A stretch of DNA of 64,000 bases from NCBI RefSeq assembly GCF_900110835.1, contig NZ_FOJG01000002.1:2198979-2262978 (forward strand), written 5' to 3'. Source of the stretch: Chitinophaga arvensicola. GTDB lineage: Bacteria; Bacteroidota; Bacteroidia; Chitinophagales; Chitinophagaceae. Position numbers and translations under genes: made by a program. A model generated the notes under the pieces. The model made no database searches. It saw only the letters and a list, made by a program, of their open reading frames with translations, and was not told the DNA's origin. Every line of letters begins with the position of its first letter. Position 1 is the first letter of the stretch. Positions 44,451 to 51,990 of this stretch are shown here, piece by piece.

Positions 44451-45434
44451 TCAGCAGGCAGATACTTCTTTCTTGCTAAGTTTAGGTTCTAATCCCAGGT
44501 TTTGCAACATCTTCATATCCTCGGTTACACCTGGATTGGGTGTTACCAGCAGGGTTTGGCGTTCGCCGGTGAAGATAGAGTTGGCGCCTGCCATAAAGCA
44601 CCAGGCCTGTTCTGACTCCGTCATTTCAATACGGCCTGCGGTAAGTCGTACGGTAGATGCGGGCATCACAATGCGGGCAGTAGCAATCATACGCACCATA
44701 TCCCAGGCATCCACTTTCGGATTATCTTCCAGTGGTGTTCCTTTTACACGGGCGAGTGCATTGATAGGCACGGATTCCGGATGTTTAGGCATCGTGGCCA
44801 GGGTGAGCAACATGGAAATACGGTCGCGGTGCGTTTCCCCCAAGCCGATGATGCCCCCGGAACATACCGTGATTCCTGCTTTGCGTACGTTGTTGATGGT
44901 ATTGATACGGTTATCAAATTTCCGGGTAGAGATAATCTCTTTATAGTAAGTTTCTGACGTATCGAGATTGTGGTTATAGGCATACAGTCCTGCTTCCTGT
45001 AAACGAACGGCCTGTTCTTCTGTGAGCATACCCAGTGTGCAGCATACTTCCAGCCCCAGGTCATTTACACCTTTTACCATGTCGATAACGCGGTCGAAGT
45101 CCTTGTTATCCCTTACTTCGCGCCAGGCGGCAGCCATACAGAAACGGGTAGACCCGGTATCTTTTGCTTTCTGGGCGTGAGCGATCACGGTTTCCGTAGG
45201 CAGCAATGCCTGTACTTTAATATCGGTATGATACCTGGCTGCCTGTCCGCAATAGGAACAATCTTCCGGGCATCCGCCGGTTTTGATAGATAAGAGGGTA
45301 CATACCTGTATTTCTTTGGCAGAATGCCTTTCCCGGTGTACGGTAGCGGCCTGGAAAACCAGTTCCAGCAAAGGCTGGTCGTAAATGGCCTGGATTTCTT
45401 CCAGGGTCCAGTCATTTCTGATAGCTGATGTCAT
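44451..45434 (-). CDS. bioB: Biotin synthase
   Basis: A 327-residue radical-SAM enzyme, full length for BioB. The radical-SAM cluster cysteines are C55, C59 and C62 in GGCPEDCSYCGQ. VCCTLGMLTEEQAVRLQEAG, AYNHNLDTSETYYKEIISTR, VCSGGIIGLGET and RLTAGRIEM are conserved blocks that include the [2Fe-2S] site residues. It inserts sulfur into dethiobiotin. It follows a ferritin-like gene by 41 bases in the same direction; no other biotin genes lie in the window, so the pathway is split across the genome. Confidence 0.96.
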   Translation of the reverse strand: MTSAIRNDWTLEEIQAIYDQPLLELVFQAATVHRERHSAKEIQVCTLLSIKTGGCPEDCSYCGQAARYHTDIKVQALLPTETVIAHAQKAKDTGSTRFCMAAAWREVRDNKDFDRVIDMVKGVNDLGLEVCCTLGMLTEEQAVRLQEAGLYAYNHNLDTSETYYKEIISTRKFDNRINTINNVRKAGITVCSGGIIGLGETHRDRISMLLTLATMPKHPESVPINALARVKGTPLEDNPKVDAWDMVRMIATARIVMPASTVRLTAGRIEMTESEQAWCFMAGANSIFTGERQTLLVTPNPGVTEDMKMLQNLGLEPKLSKKEVSAC

Positions 45435-45475
45435 CTTGCGTTATTGAGTGGATGATGAGTAGTGTTGGAATGTGG

Positions 45476-46087
45476 TCAGGCGAATTGGTGTAATTCCTGG
45501 TCAATGGCAGCGAGCCAGTTGTCGAACAACTGCTGTTCCAGCGACTGTACATACCGGGCATGTGTTTCCCAATCGGTATCAAATTGTTGCAGCTGTTTGA
45601 TCATTTCTTCGAGATGACCTTCTTCTTCTACAATAATAGAGCGCACCATCACCTTGCTCTGTGCTTTATCGAGCGCTGCCTGGTATACCGGGTACAGCAG
45701 GTCGGCGCGTACTTCTATCGCATAGGTAACAAAGAGATAGGCCGCATATTTCAATGCCTGCCCTTCGAGGCCGAAAGCCGTTTTCAGGTACCGGCACGAC
45801 TGCATATCCAGCTGGTGCAGGTAATGCCGGGTCTGATGCGGCGCCAGCAGTTCATGCAACTGGTACGTTTTACAATTGTCGGTATCTATTTTCGTAATCT
45901 GCTTTTTCAGGTAATAGGCGTGGCGATGTTCTTCGGCCGCATGTTTCAGCTGGATAAAGTCTACCAGCGTAGGATGCTCACAGGCGGATATTTTCCTGGC
46001 GCCGGCATTCTCCATAAAAGAAAGGGTATTTAACCACCTGGCATGCAGGGAATTGTTACCAACAATCTGTTGTAGTAAATCGTCCAT
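45476..46087 (-). CDS. Ferritin-like di-iron-type protein in operon with bioB
   Basis: A 203-residue helical protein. Two ExxH motifs are visible, E53-x-x-H56 in HAAEEHRHAYYLKKQ and E155-x-x-H158 in IVEEEGHLEEM, with further glutamates E26 in the first helix and E125 in TYAIEVRADLLYP. This is the ligand pattern of a four-helix ferritin-like di-iron protein. It could store iron, repair iron-sulfur clusters or oxygenate a substrate; no named family was recognised. The ATG at 46087 is chosen because a -7 box TACTTTTG lies 19 bases upstream of it, inside the region that a start at 46150 would need. bioB follows 41 bases downstream. Confidence 0.72.
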   Translation of the reverse strand: MDDLLQQIVGNNSLHARWLNTLSFMENAGARKISACEHPTLVDFIQLKHAAEEHRHAYYLKKQITKIDTDNCKTYQLHELLAPHQTRHYLHQLDMQSCRYLKTAFGLEGQALKYAAYLFVTYAIEVRADLLYPVYQAALDKAQSKVMVRSIIVEEEGHLEEMIKQLQQFDTDWETHARYVQSLEQQLFDNWLAAIDQELHQFA

Positions 46088-46105
46088 AATCAACTTGTTT
46101 CCGTC

Positions 46106-46113
46106 CAAAAGTA
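46106..46113 (-). promoter_or_regulatory. -7 box TACTTTTG of the ferritin-like/bioB pair
   Basis: The minus strand reads TACTTTTG, an exact TAnnTTTG match, 19 bases before the ATG at 46087. It decides that start over the upstream in-frame ATG at 46150. Confidence 0.55.
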
Positions 46114-46292
46114 GGCGCTTGCCGGATGATTCAGATAGGCCAGTTTTCATATTTCCGCTAGTCCGGTACTGATACGCATGTTTCTGGGTGAGCCCAGCCC
46201 CAGTTAAGCCCTATCCCCGTCCCATATCAGCCCCCTATAAACGCCTCCTATAAGATAGGACTTACCTATGGTTTGAGATGGCCTCACCAATC

Positions 46293-46331
46293 AGTATACA
46301 TTGATTTACAATATAATATACAATACATACT
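46293..46331. promoter_or_regulatory. Putative MocR operator, 39-bp imperfect inverted repeat
   Basis: AGTATACATTG (46293-46303) and CAATACATACT (46321-46331) pair at 9 of 11 positions. The inside is AT-rich with TACAAT repeats. It lies 110 bases before the MocR gene and about 200 bases from the ferritin-like gene, so it could act on either. Confidence 0.45.
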
Positions 46332-46441
46332 TGCAGCTTCGGGTAGCCGGGAAAAAAGATATTAAAAATAAAAACATATAATTATCTTTTCCGGAAATAA
46401 AATACCTTTCCGGACTATTAAATAAGCATATTTATACCCAC

Positions 46442-47935
46442 ATGAGCAGTCCGGCAACCGTTCCTTATAAAAGTTTTGTGCAGATAGACCGGCAATCCGG
46501 TACGGCCATTTATTTACAGATTGCGCACCAGTTGATCAACGCTATTCAGCGGGGTTTCCTCGTTACCGGTACGAGGTTACCGGGTACCCGGCACTTCTGC
46601 GAGTTGCTGGACGTGAACAGGAACACCATTGTAGCCGTATACGACGAACTGGATGCCCAGGGATGGGTAGAAACCCGGCCCAACAAAGGCACGTTCATTA
46701 TCGGTAAAATAGACCCTACTCCGCAGAAGATCCGTAACACCCAGGAGAACCAGCTGGCGCATTATCCAAAAGTAACCGGCTTCTCTTTTAAAAAATCTAA
46801 CCTCCTGGATAATCCCTTTGAACACTCTTCCTGCGAATACGTGTTCAACGACGGCACCCCTGATATCCGGCTTACCCAGATCAGTCATTTGTCGAGTTTA
46901 TACAGCGCTAACCTGAAAAGAAAAAGTAACCACAAGAAACTGGGATACTATAACCATGACGGCAGTGAGTTCTTTAAACAACACCTGTCGAATTATTTGA
47001 ACCAGTCGCGCGGACTCCATATCTCGAAAGACAATATCCTGATCACGCGCAGCACAGAAATGAGCGTGTTCATTACCTCTGAAATATTACTTTCTCCAGG
47101 AGACATTGTACTGGTGGGATCTCTCAGCTACTTTTCCGTGAACATGATTTTTCAGAAATCCGGCGCACGGATCATGCCGGTGCCGATCGATGAAGAAGGA
47201 ATTGATGTGGATGCGGTTCGCAACATCTGCAAAACACACCAGATACGGATGCTGTACATCACCCCGCATCACCACTACCCCACCACCGTTACATTAAGTG
47301 CTTCCCGCCGCATAGCGCTGCTGCACCTCGCTTCGGAATTCGGGTTTATTATCCTGGAAGACGACTACGATTACGATTTCCATTACGACAATAGTCCGGT
47401 GCTACCCCTGGCCAGCGCCGACAGCAACGGTATGGTGATTTACATCGGTGCCTTCGGTAAATCGCTGGCTCCCGGCTTCCGGACCGGCTTTATTGTAGCA
47501 CCGGAAAACCTGATGACCGAAATGCGGAAGCACCTCGGTATCATCGACCGGCAAGGCGATGTACTGATGGAACAGGTACTGGGGGAAATGATTGAAGCCG
47601 GAGAAATACACCGCTACCTGAAAAAATCGCTGAAAGTATACCAGGAGCGCCGCGATCATATAGTCCAGGTATTAGAAGACCAGTTACAGGAGTTCATCGA
47701 TTTCAAAAAGCCAGCGGGTGGTTTGGCTGTATGGACCCGCTGGAAACAACCCATCAATCTGATGCAGTTAAGCAAGGCCTGCGTACGAAACAACCTGTTC
47801 ATTCCAAAAACCTTACTGTATCAGCATAAGGAACTCACCGCCATGCGGCTGGGTTTCGGCCATTTTACGCTGCAGGAAGCTGAAAACAGTGTACAGCTAC
47901 TCCGGCAGGGGGTACTGGAGCAATGGGGACGCTAA
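46442..47935 (+). CDS. MocR-type GntR/aminotransferase regulator
   Basis: A 497-residue fusion. The N-terminal GntR winged helix is at about 15-90 (AIYLQIAHQLINAIQRGFLV, LPGTRHFCELLDVNRNTIVA, YDELDAQGWVETRPNKGTFI), then a fold-type I aminotransferase domain at about 130-490 with ILEDDYDYDFHY and the PLP-binding K340 in IGAFGKSLAPGFRTG. MocR proteins sense PLP or PLP-amino acid adducts and usually control divergent or nearby genes. Here the divergent operon is ferritin-like plus bioB, and the gene downstream is NmrA-like. The target is not known. Confidence 0.93.
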   Translation: MSSPATVPYKSFVQIDRQSGTAIYLQIAHQLINAIQRGFLVTGTRLPGTRHFCELLDVNRNTIVAVYDELDAQGWVETRPNKGTFIIGKIDPTPQKIRNTQENQLAHYPKVTGFSFKKSNLLDNPFEHSSCEYVFNDGTPDIRLTQISHLSSLYSANLKRKSNHKKLGYYNHDGSEFFKQHLSNYLNQSRGLHISKDNILITRSTEMSVFITSEILLSPGDIVLVGSLSYFSVNMIFQKSGARIMPVPIDEEGIDVDAVRNICKTHQIRMLYITPHHHYPTTVTLSASRRIALLHLASEFGFIILEDDYDYDFHYDNSPVLPLASADSNGMVIYIGAFGKSLAPGFRTGFIVAPENLMTEMRKHLGIIDRQGDVLMEQVLGEMIEAGEIHRYLKKSLKVYQERRDHIVQVLEDQLQEFIDFKKPAGGLAVWTRWKQPINLMQLSKACVRNNLFIPKTLLYQHKELTAMRLGFGHFTLQEAENSVQLLRQGVLEQWGR

Positions 47936-48020
47936 CGCTTTTTGGCTACAACAATGCGCCTTACGGCTACAATGGTGTGGCGATGCCGGCGGACATTTGT
48001 GTCTACAAAACATCGCAATC

Positions 48021-48926
48021 ATGAACATCGTACTTACAGGCTCATTAGGGAATATCGGAAAGCCCCTGACAGTAGCATTGGTGAAAAAAGGTCACACCGT
48101 GACCGTTATCAGCAGCAAACCAGAAAGACAAAAAGAGATTGAAGCACTCGGCGCCAAAGCGGCTATTGGCAGTATTGAAGACGTCGGATTTCTCAGCGAA
48201 ACTTTCAAAAACGCGGATATCGTTTACCTGATGGAAACACTGGAAACCGCCGGCAGCTTCTTCGACAAAAACGTAGACTTCATCGCTACTATCAACAAAA
48301 TAGGCCAGAACTACAAACAGGCGGTGGAAACAGCGGGTGTTAAAAAAGTAGTACATCTCAGCAGCGTGAGCGGCAATACCAATCAAGGCAATGGTATCCT
48401 CATTTTCCATTACAACGTGGAAAAGATTTTGCAACAACTGCCGGCAGATGTATCGGTTAAATTCATGCGTCCGGTTAGCTTTTATACCAATATGTTTGCC
48501 TTTATCCGGGGTATCAAAGCACAGGGCGCCATTGTACAGAATTATGGGGGAGATGAAAAAGCGCCATGGGTTTCACCTTTAGACATTGCGGAAGTCGTGG
48601 CCGAAGAAATGGACAGCCCTTTTCACGGCAGGACGATCCGCTACATTGCCAGTGATGAATTTTCACCAAACGAAGCGGCAAGTCTTCTCGGCGAAGCCAT
48701 CGGTAAACAAGACCTGACATGGCAGGTGATTCCGGATCAGCAATTACTGGACAACTGGCAGGCAGCCGGTATGAATGAACAGATTGCACAAGGCTTTATC
48801 GAAATGCAGGCGAGCATGCGTGGCGGCCTGTTGTTTGAAGACTATTACAAAAACAGACCTGCTTTGGGCAAAGTAAAACTAACCGATTTTGTAAAGCAGT
48901 TTGCAGCTGTTTATCATCAGTCTTAA
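48021..48926 (+). CDS. NmrA-like NAD(P)-binding protein
   Basis: A 301-residue Rossmann-fold protein. The dinucleotide motif MNIVLTGSLGNIGKPLTVAL opens it, followed by KKVVHLSSVSGNT in the position of the SDR strand and helix, and SPLDIAEVVAEEMDSPFHGR. It resembles NmrA/TMR-type atypical SDRs, which bind NAD(P) and act as quinone reductases or redox sensors. The ATG at 48021 is preferred because longer frames overlap the MocR gene and add no recognised sequence. It may be co-transcribed with MocR. Confidence 0.85.
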   Translation: MNIVLTGSLGNIGKPLTVALVKKGHTVTVISSKPERQKEIEALGAKAAIGSIEDVGFLSETFKNADIVYLMETLETAGSFFDKNVDFIATINKIGQNYKQAVETAGVKKVVHLSSVSGNTNQGNGILIFHYNVEKILQQLPADVSVKFMRPVSFYTNMFAFIRGIKAQGAIVQNYGGDEKAPWVSPLDIAEVVAEEMDSPFHGRTIRYIASDEFSPNEAASLLGEAIGKQDLTWQVIPDQQLLDNWQAAGMNEQIAQGFIEMQASMRGGLLFEDYYKNRPALGKVKLTDFVKQFAAVYHQS

Positions 48927-48954
48927 AAGAAGTATCTTTAATCATCAAAAATAC

Positions 48955-48986
48955 CACCCCTTAAGGCATCACTTCCTTAAGGGGTG
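48955..48986 (+). promoter_or_regulatory. Hairpin directly before the araC start codon
   Basis: CACCCCTTAAGG and CCTTAAGGGGTG form a perfect 12-bp stem with an 8-base loop, 8 bases before the ATG at 48995. The right arm holds the only purine-rich stretch (AAGGGG) that could act as a ribosome binding site, so the hairpin may limit translation; it may equally be a terminator for the gene ending at 48926. Confidence 0.5.
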
Positions 48987-48994
48987 CATATAAA

Positions 48995-49915
48995 ATGGCT
49001 ACTACAAAACCATACAGGATCAAAACCATCAGCGAGTACCACCAGGTCAGGGGTTTACCCAGGCCGGAACATCCACTGATCAGCGTGGTGGATTACGCCG
49101 CTATAAAGCACTCGCCTGATATGCATACGATCAATTGGGTGTTTGACTTTTATCTCATCTCCCTGAAAAGGGGAATAAACGGTAAAATCGCTTATGGTCA
49201 GCAGACCTACGACTTTGACGAAGGCGTGATGTTTTTCATTTCCCCCAACCAGGTTTTCAGAATTGAATCTTCGCCCACTCCTGCTAATGAACGCTCAGGA
49301 TGGATGCTGCTCATACATCCCGACTTTATCTGGAACACCCCGCTGGCAAAGACGATCAGGCAGTATGAATATTTCGATTATTCCATTCATGAGGCACTGT
49401 TTCTTTCTGAAAAAGAAGAACAGACACTCAACAATCTCATTAAAAACATTCAGCAGGAATATCATTCCAATATTGATCATTTCAGTCAGCAGATCATTAT
49501 TTCTCAGATAGAAACCCTGCTCAACTACGGAGAAAGATTTTATCACCGCCAGTTTATTACACGGAAAATAGCCAACCACAACATCCTGCATCGCCTGGAA
49601 GAGTGGCTGACCAACTATTTCAAGGGCGATAACCTGTTACAAAAAGGGCTGCCTGCCGTGCAACAGATCGCCGGTGCATTAAATGTATCGCCCAAATATC
49701 TCAGCAGTTTATTGAAAGTACTTACCGGACAAACCGCCCAGCAACACATCCACGATAAGCTGATTGAAAAAGCCAAAGAAAAACTATCTACCACGGATTT
49801 ATCTGTAAGTGAGATTGCATATGAACTGGGGTTTGAACATTCCCAATCTTTCAGCAAATTATTCAAAAGCAAAACGAACCTTTCACCGCTGGCATTCAGA
49901 CAGTCATTCAGCTGA
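48995..49915 (+). CDS. AraC family transcriptional regulator
   Basis: A 306-residue regulator with an N-terminal cupin-like region (FDEGVMFFISPNQVFRIES) and a C-terminal AraC domain at about 200-306. The HTHs are LPAVQQIAGALNVSPKYLSS and VSEIAYELGFEHSQSFSKLF, and it ends FKSKTNLSPLAFRQSFS. It may regulate the NmrA-like gene upstream, a common AraC-oxidoreductase pairing in Bacteroidota. A stem-loop covers its ribosome-binding region. Confidence 0.9.
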   Translation: MATTKPYRIKTISEYHQVRGLPRPEHPLISVVDYAAIKHSPDMHTINWVFDFYLISLKRGINGKIAYGQQTYDFDEGVMFFISPNQVFRIESSPTPANERSGWMLLIHPDFIWNTPLAKTIRQYEYFDYSIHEALFLSEKEEQTLNNLIKNIQQEYHSNIDHFSQQIIISQIETLLNYGERFYHRQFITRKIANHNILHRLEEWLTNYFKGDNLLQKGLPAVQQIAGALNVSPKYLSSLLKVLTGQTAQQHIHDKLIEKAKEKLSTTDLSVSEIAYELGFEHSQSFSKLFKSKTNLSPLAFRQSFS

Positions 49916-50143
49916 CTGCTATCTTACCGCACCCACAGAACCCCATCAACAGTGTATTTCAGCCACCCAAAGTGCAGCCAGCAAGCAGTACCGCTAGCGA
50001 ACCCATTGTATTACAACTACTTGCTCCGGAAACTATTCTTGATAAAAAGAAAGTGACGTAAAAGTTAGGAAACCAAATAGGGATTTGCTTATTTCAACAC
50101 GATAATTTTTTTTTATTTCCACGTATCACTCAAAACTCCATTT

Positions 50144-50617
50144 ATGCGAAAATTCCCTCAGATTTTCACGATCCTTTGTGTCCTAACTATTTCCTGTTTT
50201 AGCAGTCTTACCACCAAAGCCCAGATCATTACGGGTCCTACATCCGTATATCCGGGTAACATCGGTATCTATGAGTTGTCGCCCCATATCGCGAGCAACG
50301 TGTATGTATCCTGGTGTGTAAGCTGGACAAACAATGCGCCGGATGGCCAGATCATTTCTGCACCGGTGAATACCTGTCTGGAAGGCTATGGTTATAACAC
50401 CTGTTATGTTACCTGGTCCAATAACCTTAACAGGGCTTCCCTCCGGGTAGATTTCCCACGCGGTGGTACCAGCATTACCAACTACACCCTGTACATCACC
50501 AAAAAAACAGGGTTCAACGGCGAGGATAGCCTCGTAGTAGAAACGGCTAATGGCGAAAAATCACCGATCACATTGCGTCAGAAAAAAGCGTTTAACTACT
50601 TATCATTTAACAATTAG
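50144..50617 (+). CDS. Small secreted beta-sandwich protein of unknown function
   Basis: A 157-residue protein with a signal peptide to about residue 26 (ending SLTTKAQ). The mature part reads IITGPTSVYPGNIGIYELSP, then VSWCVSWTNNAP, NTCLEGYGYNTCYVTWSNN and ASLRVDFPRGGTSITNYTL, a pattern like Ig/PKD-type domains, with three cysteines close together that may form a disulfide. No family was assigned. It is monocistronic, followed by a terminator shared with locus 2. Confidence 0.7.
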   Translation: MRKFPQIFTILCVLTISCFSSLTTKAQIITGPTSVYPGNIGIYELSPHIASNVYVSWCVSWTNNAPDGQIISAPVNTCLEGYGYNTCYVTWSNNLNRASLRVDFPRGGTSITNYTLYITKKTGFNGEDSLVVETANGEKSPITLRQKKAFNYLSFNN

Positions 50618-50624
50618 GTAAGTA

Positions 50625-50652
50625 AAAGGCCGGCAAATGCCGGCCTTTCTTT
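50625..50652. terminator. Bidirectional terminator
   Basis: AAAGGCCGGC and GCCGGCCTTT form a 10-bp stem with an AAAT loop and T-rich tails on both sides. It separates the small secreted gene from the end of the locus 2 operon at 50677. Confidence 0.8.
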
Positions 50653-50676
50653 CTCATAGAAATGGAAGATAGAAAT

Positions 50677-51930
50677 TCACCGTTCTTCTATAAAATCGAG
50701 GTCCCGGTCGTGTGTTTCCGGTACATTGTAAATACAGTAAAAACCAATGGCAAAGCAAACCGCCCCCACAATACCGGCAGCATTATTCACTGCTATCAAT
50801 GGTTTGAGCGCACCATAAGAAAGCGTCATAATCACCACGGTACCGCGAACAATATTGGGGATGGTCGTAGCAGCCGTAGCCCGGAGATTAGTACCAAACT
50901 GCTCCGCACCAATGGTTACAAACATGGCCCAGTAACCGATTCCAAAACCCATAAAGGCGTTTAAGAAATAGATATTCTCTACCGTGTTGATACCGGCATA
51001 GAGATATACCAAACAACCGGTAAAAGAGAGACCCATTAAAAACAGCACCGCCTTGCGCCGCGATTGCAGCCGGTTGCTGATGAAGCCACTCAACAGATCC
51101 CCGGCCGCCAGGCCTACGTAACACCACATCACACTCAGCCCTGGCTTTACGGCTTCTCCTACCTTTACCGATTTTCCAAACTCATTGCTGAAAGTGGACA
51201 AAATACCGATCACATACCAGGTAGGCAACCCGATCCCTACACATTTGAGGTATAATTTTAACCGGTCGGTATTGGTAAAAAAAGAGAAGAACTCTCCTTT
51301 GGCAATCTGCTTGCCATCCATTTTCTTGAACGTATCGGATTCAAATACTCCGATCCGCATAAACAGCAGCAATACGCCAAGGATTCCTCCGGTGAAATAC
51401 GCATTCCTCCAGCTGAATAATTCTACTGTAAAGTAAGCGGCCACGGCACCGAGCAAACCCACACCGGCTACCAGCGAAGACCCGATAGCCCGGAGTTGCC
51501 GGGGCAATGTTTCCGACACCAGCGTAATGCCGGCGCCCAATTCTCCCGCTAACCCAATACCCGCAATGAAACGCAGCAGTTTGTAAACGGTGATGGATTG
51601 CACAAAGCCGCAACCGAAATTGGCGATAGAGTAAGTAAGGATAGATCCGAAAAGCACAGACAACCGCCCCTTCTTATCGCCCAGGATGCCCCATAGTATT
51701 CCTCCCAGCAGCAGGCCACTCATCTGCCAGTTTAAAATGCCGGCGCCTTCGCGTGATATAGCAGCGCTGTTTAATCCGAGATCTGTTAAGCTCGGTATGC
51801 GGACGATGCCGAATAACAGTAAGTCGTAAATGTCAACAAAATACCCCAGTGCGGCTACGAGGATAACAGGACTGAGCAGGTGCTGGATCGTTGTTTTTTC
51901 TTTTATGCCTGCGATATGGTTTAACTGCAT
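50677..51930 (-). CDS. MFS transporter of locus 2
   Basis: A 417-residue inner-membrane protein with 12 predicted helices. The MFS signature loop is WGILGDKKGRLSVLFGSI between helices 2 and 3, and IAGIGLAGELGAGITLVSET is typical of the metabolite:H+ symporter group (sialic acid and aromatic acid type). It is the last gene of the leftward operon after susC, susD and the 792-residue gene, and presumably takes up the small product or substrate released in the periplasm. The substrate is unknown. Confidence 0.88.
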   Translation of the reverse strand: MQLNHIAGIKEKTTIQHLLSPVILVAALGYFVDIYDLLLFGIVRIPSLTDLGLNSAAISREGAGILNWQMSGLLLGGILWGILGDKKGRLSVLFGSILTYSIANFGCGFVQSITVYKLLRFIAGIGLAGELGAGITLVSETLPRQLRAIGSSLVAGVGLLGAVAAYFTVELFSWRNAYFTGGILGVLLLFMRIGVFESDTFKKMDGKQIAKGEFFSFFTNTDRLKLYLKCVGIGLPTWYVIGILSTFSNEFGKSVKVGEAVKPGLSVMWCYVGLAAGDLLSGFISNRLQSRRKAVLFLMGLSFTGCLVYLYAGINTVENIYFLNAFMGFGIGYWAMFVTIGAEQFGTNLRATAATTIPNIVRGTVVIMTLSYGALKPLIAVNNAAGIVGAVCFAIGFYCIYNVPETHDRDLDFIEER

Positions 51931-51990
51931 GGATAAAAAGTGATTTTATATGTTGTTGTACAGCGCCTGATGGTGCTGTAAAACAAATTG

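Larger units (their letters stand above)
46088..46441. other. Divergent regulatory region, ferritin-like gene versus MocR gene
   Basis: 354 bases without a gene. It contains the -7 box of the ferritin-like/bioB pair (46106-46113, minus strand) and an AT-rich imperfect inverted repeat at 46293-46331 with TACAWT elements at 46297, 46307 and 46319, spaced about one helical turn apart. Confidence 0.5.

Noticed and set aside
47889..48020. N-terminal extension of the NmrA-like protein
   Set aside because: It overlaps the end of the MocR gene and encodes a sequence with no signal or domain, while MNIVLTG at 48021 is the normal start of the Rossmann fold.
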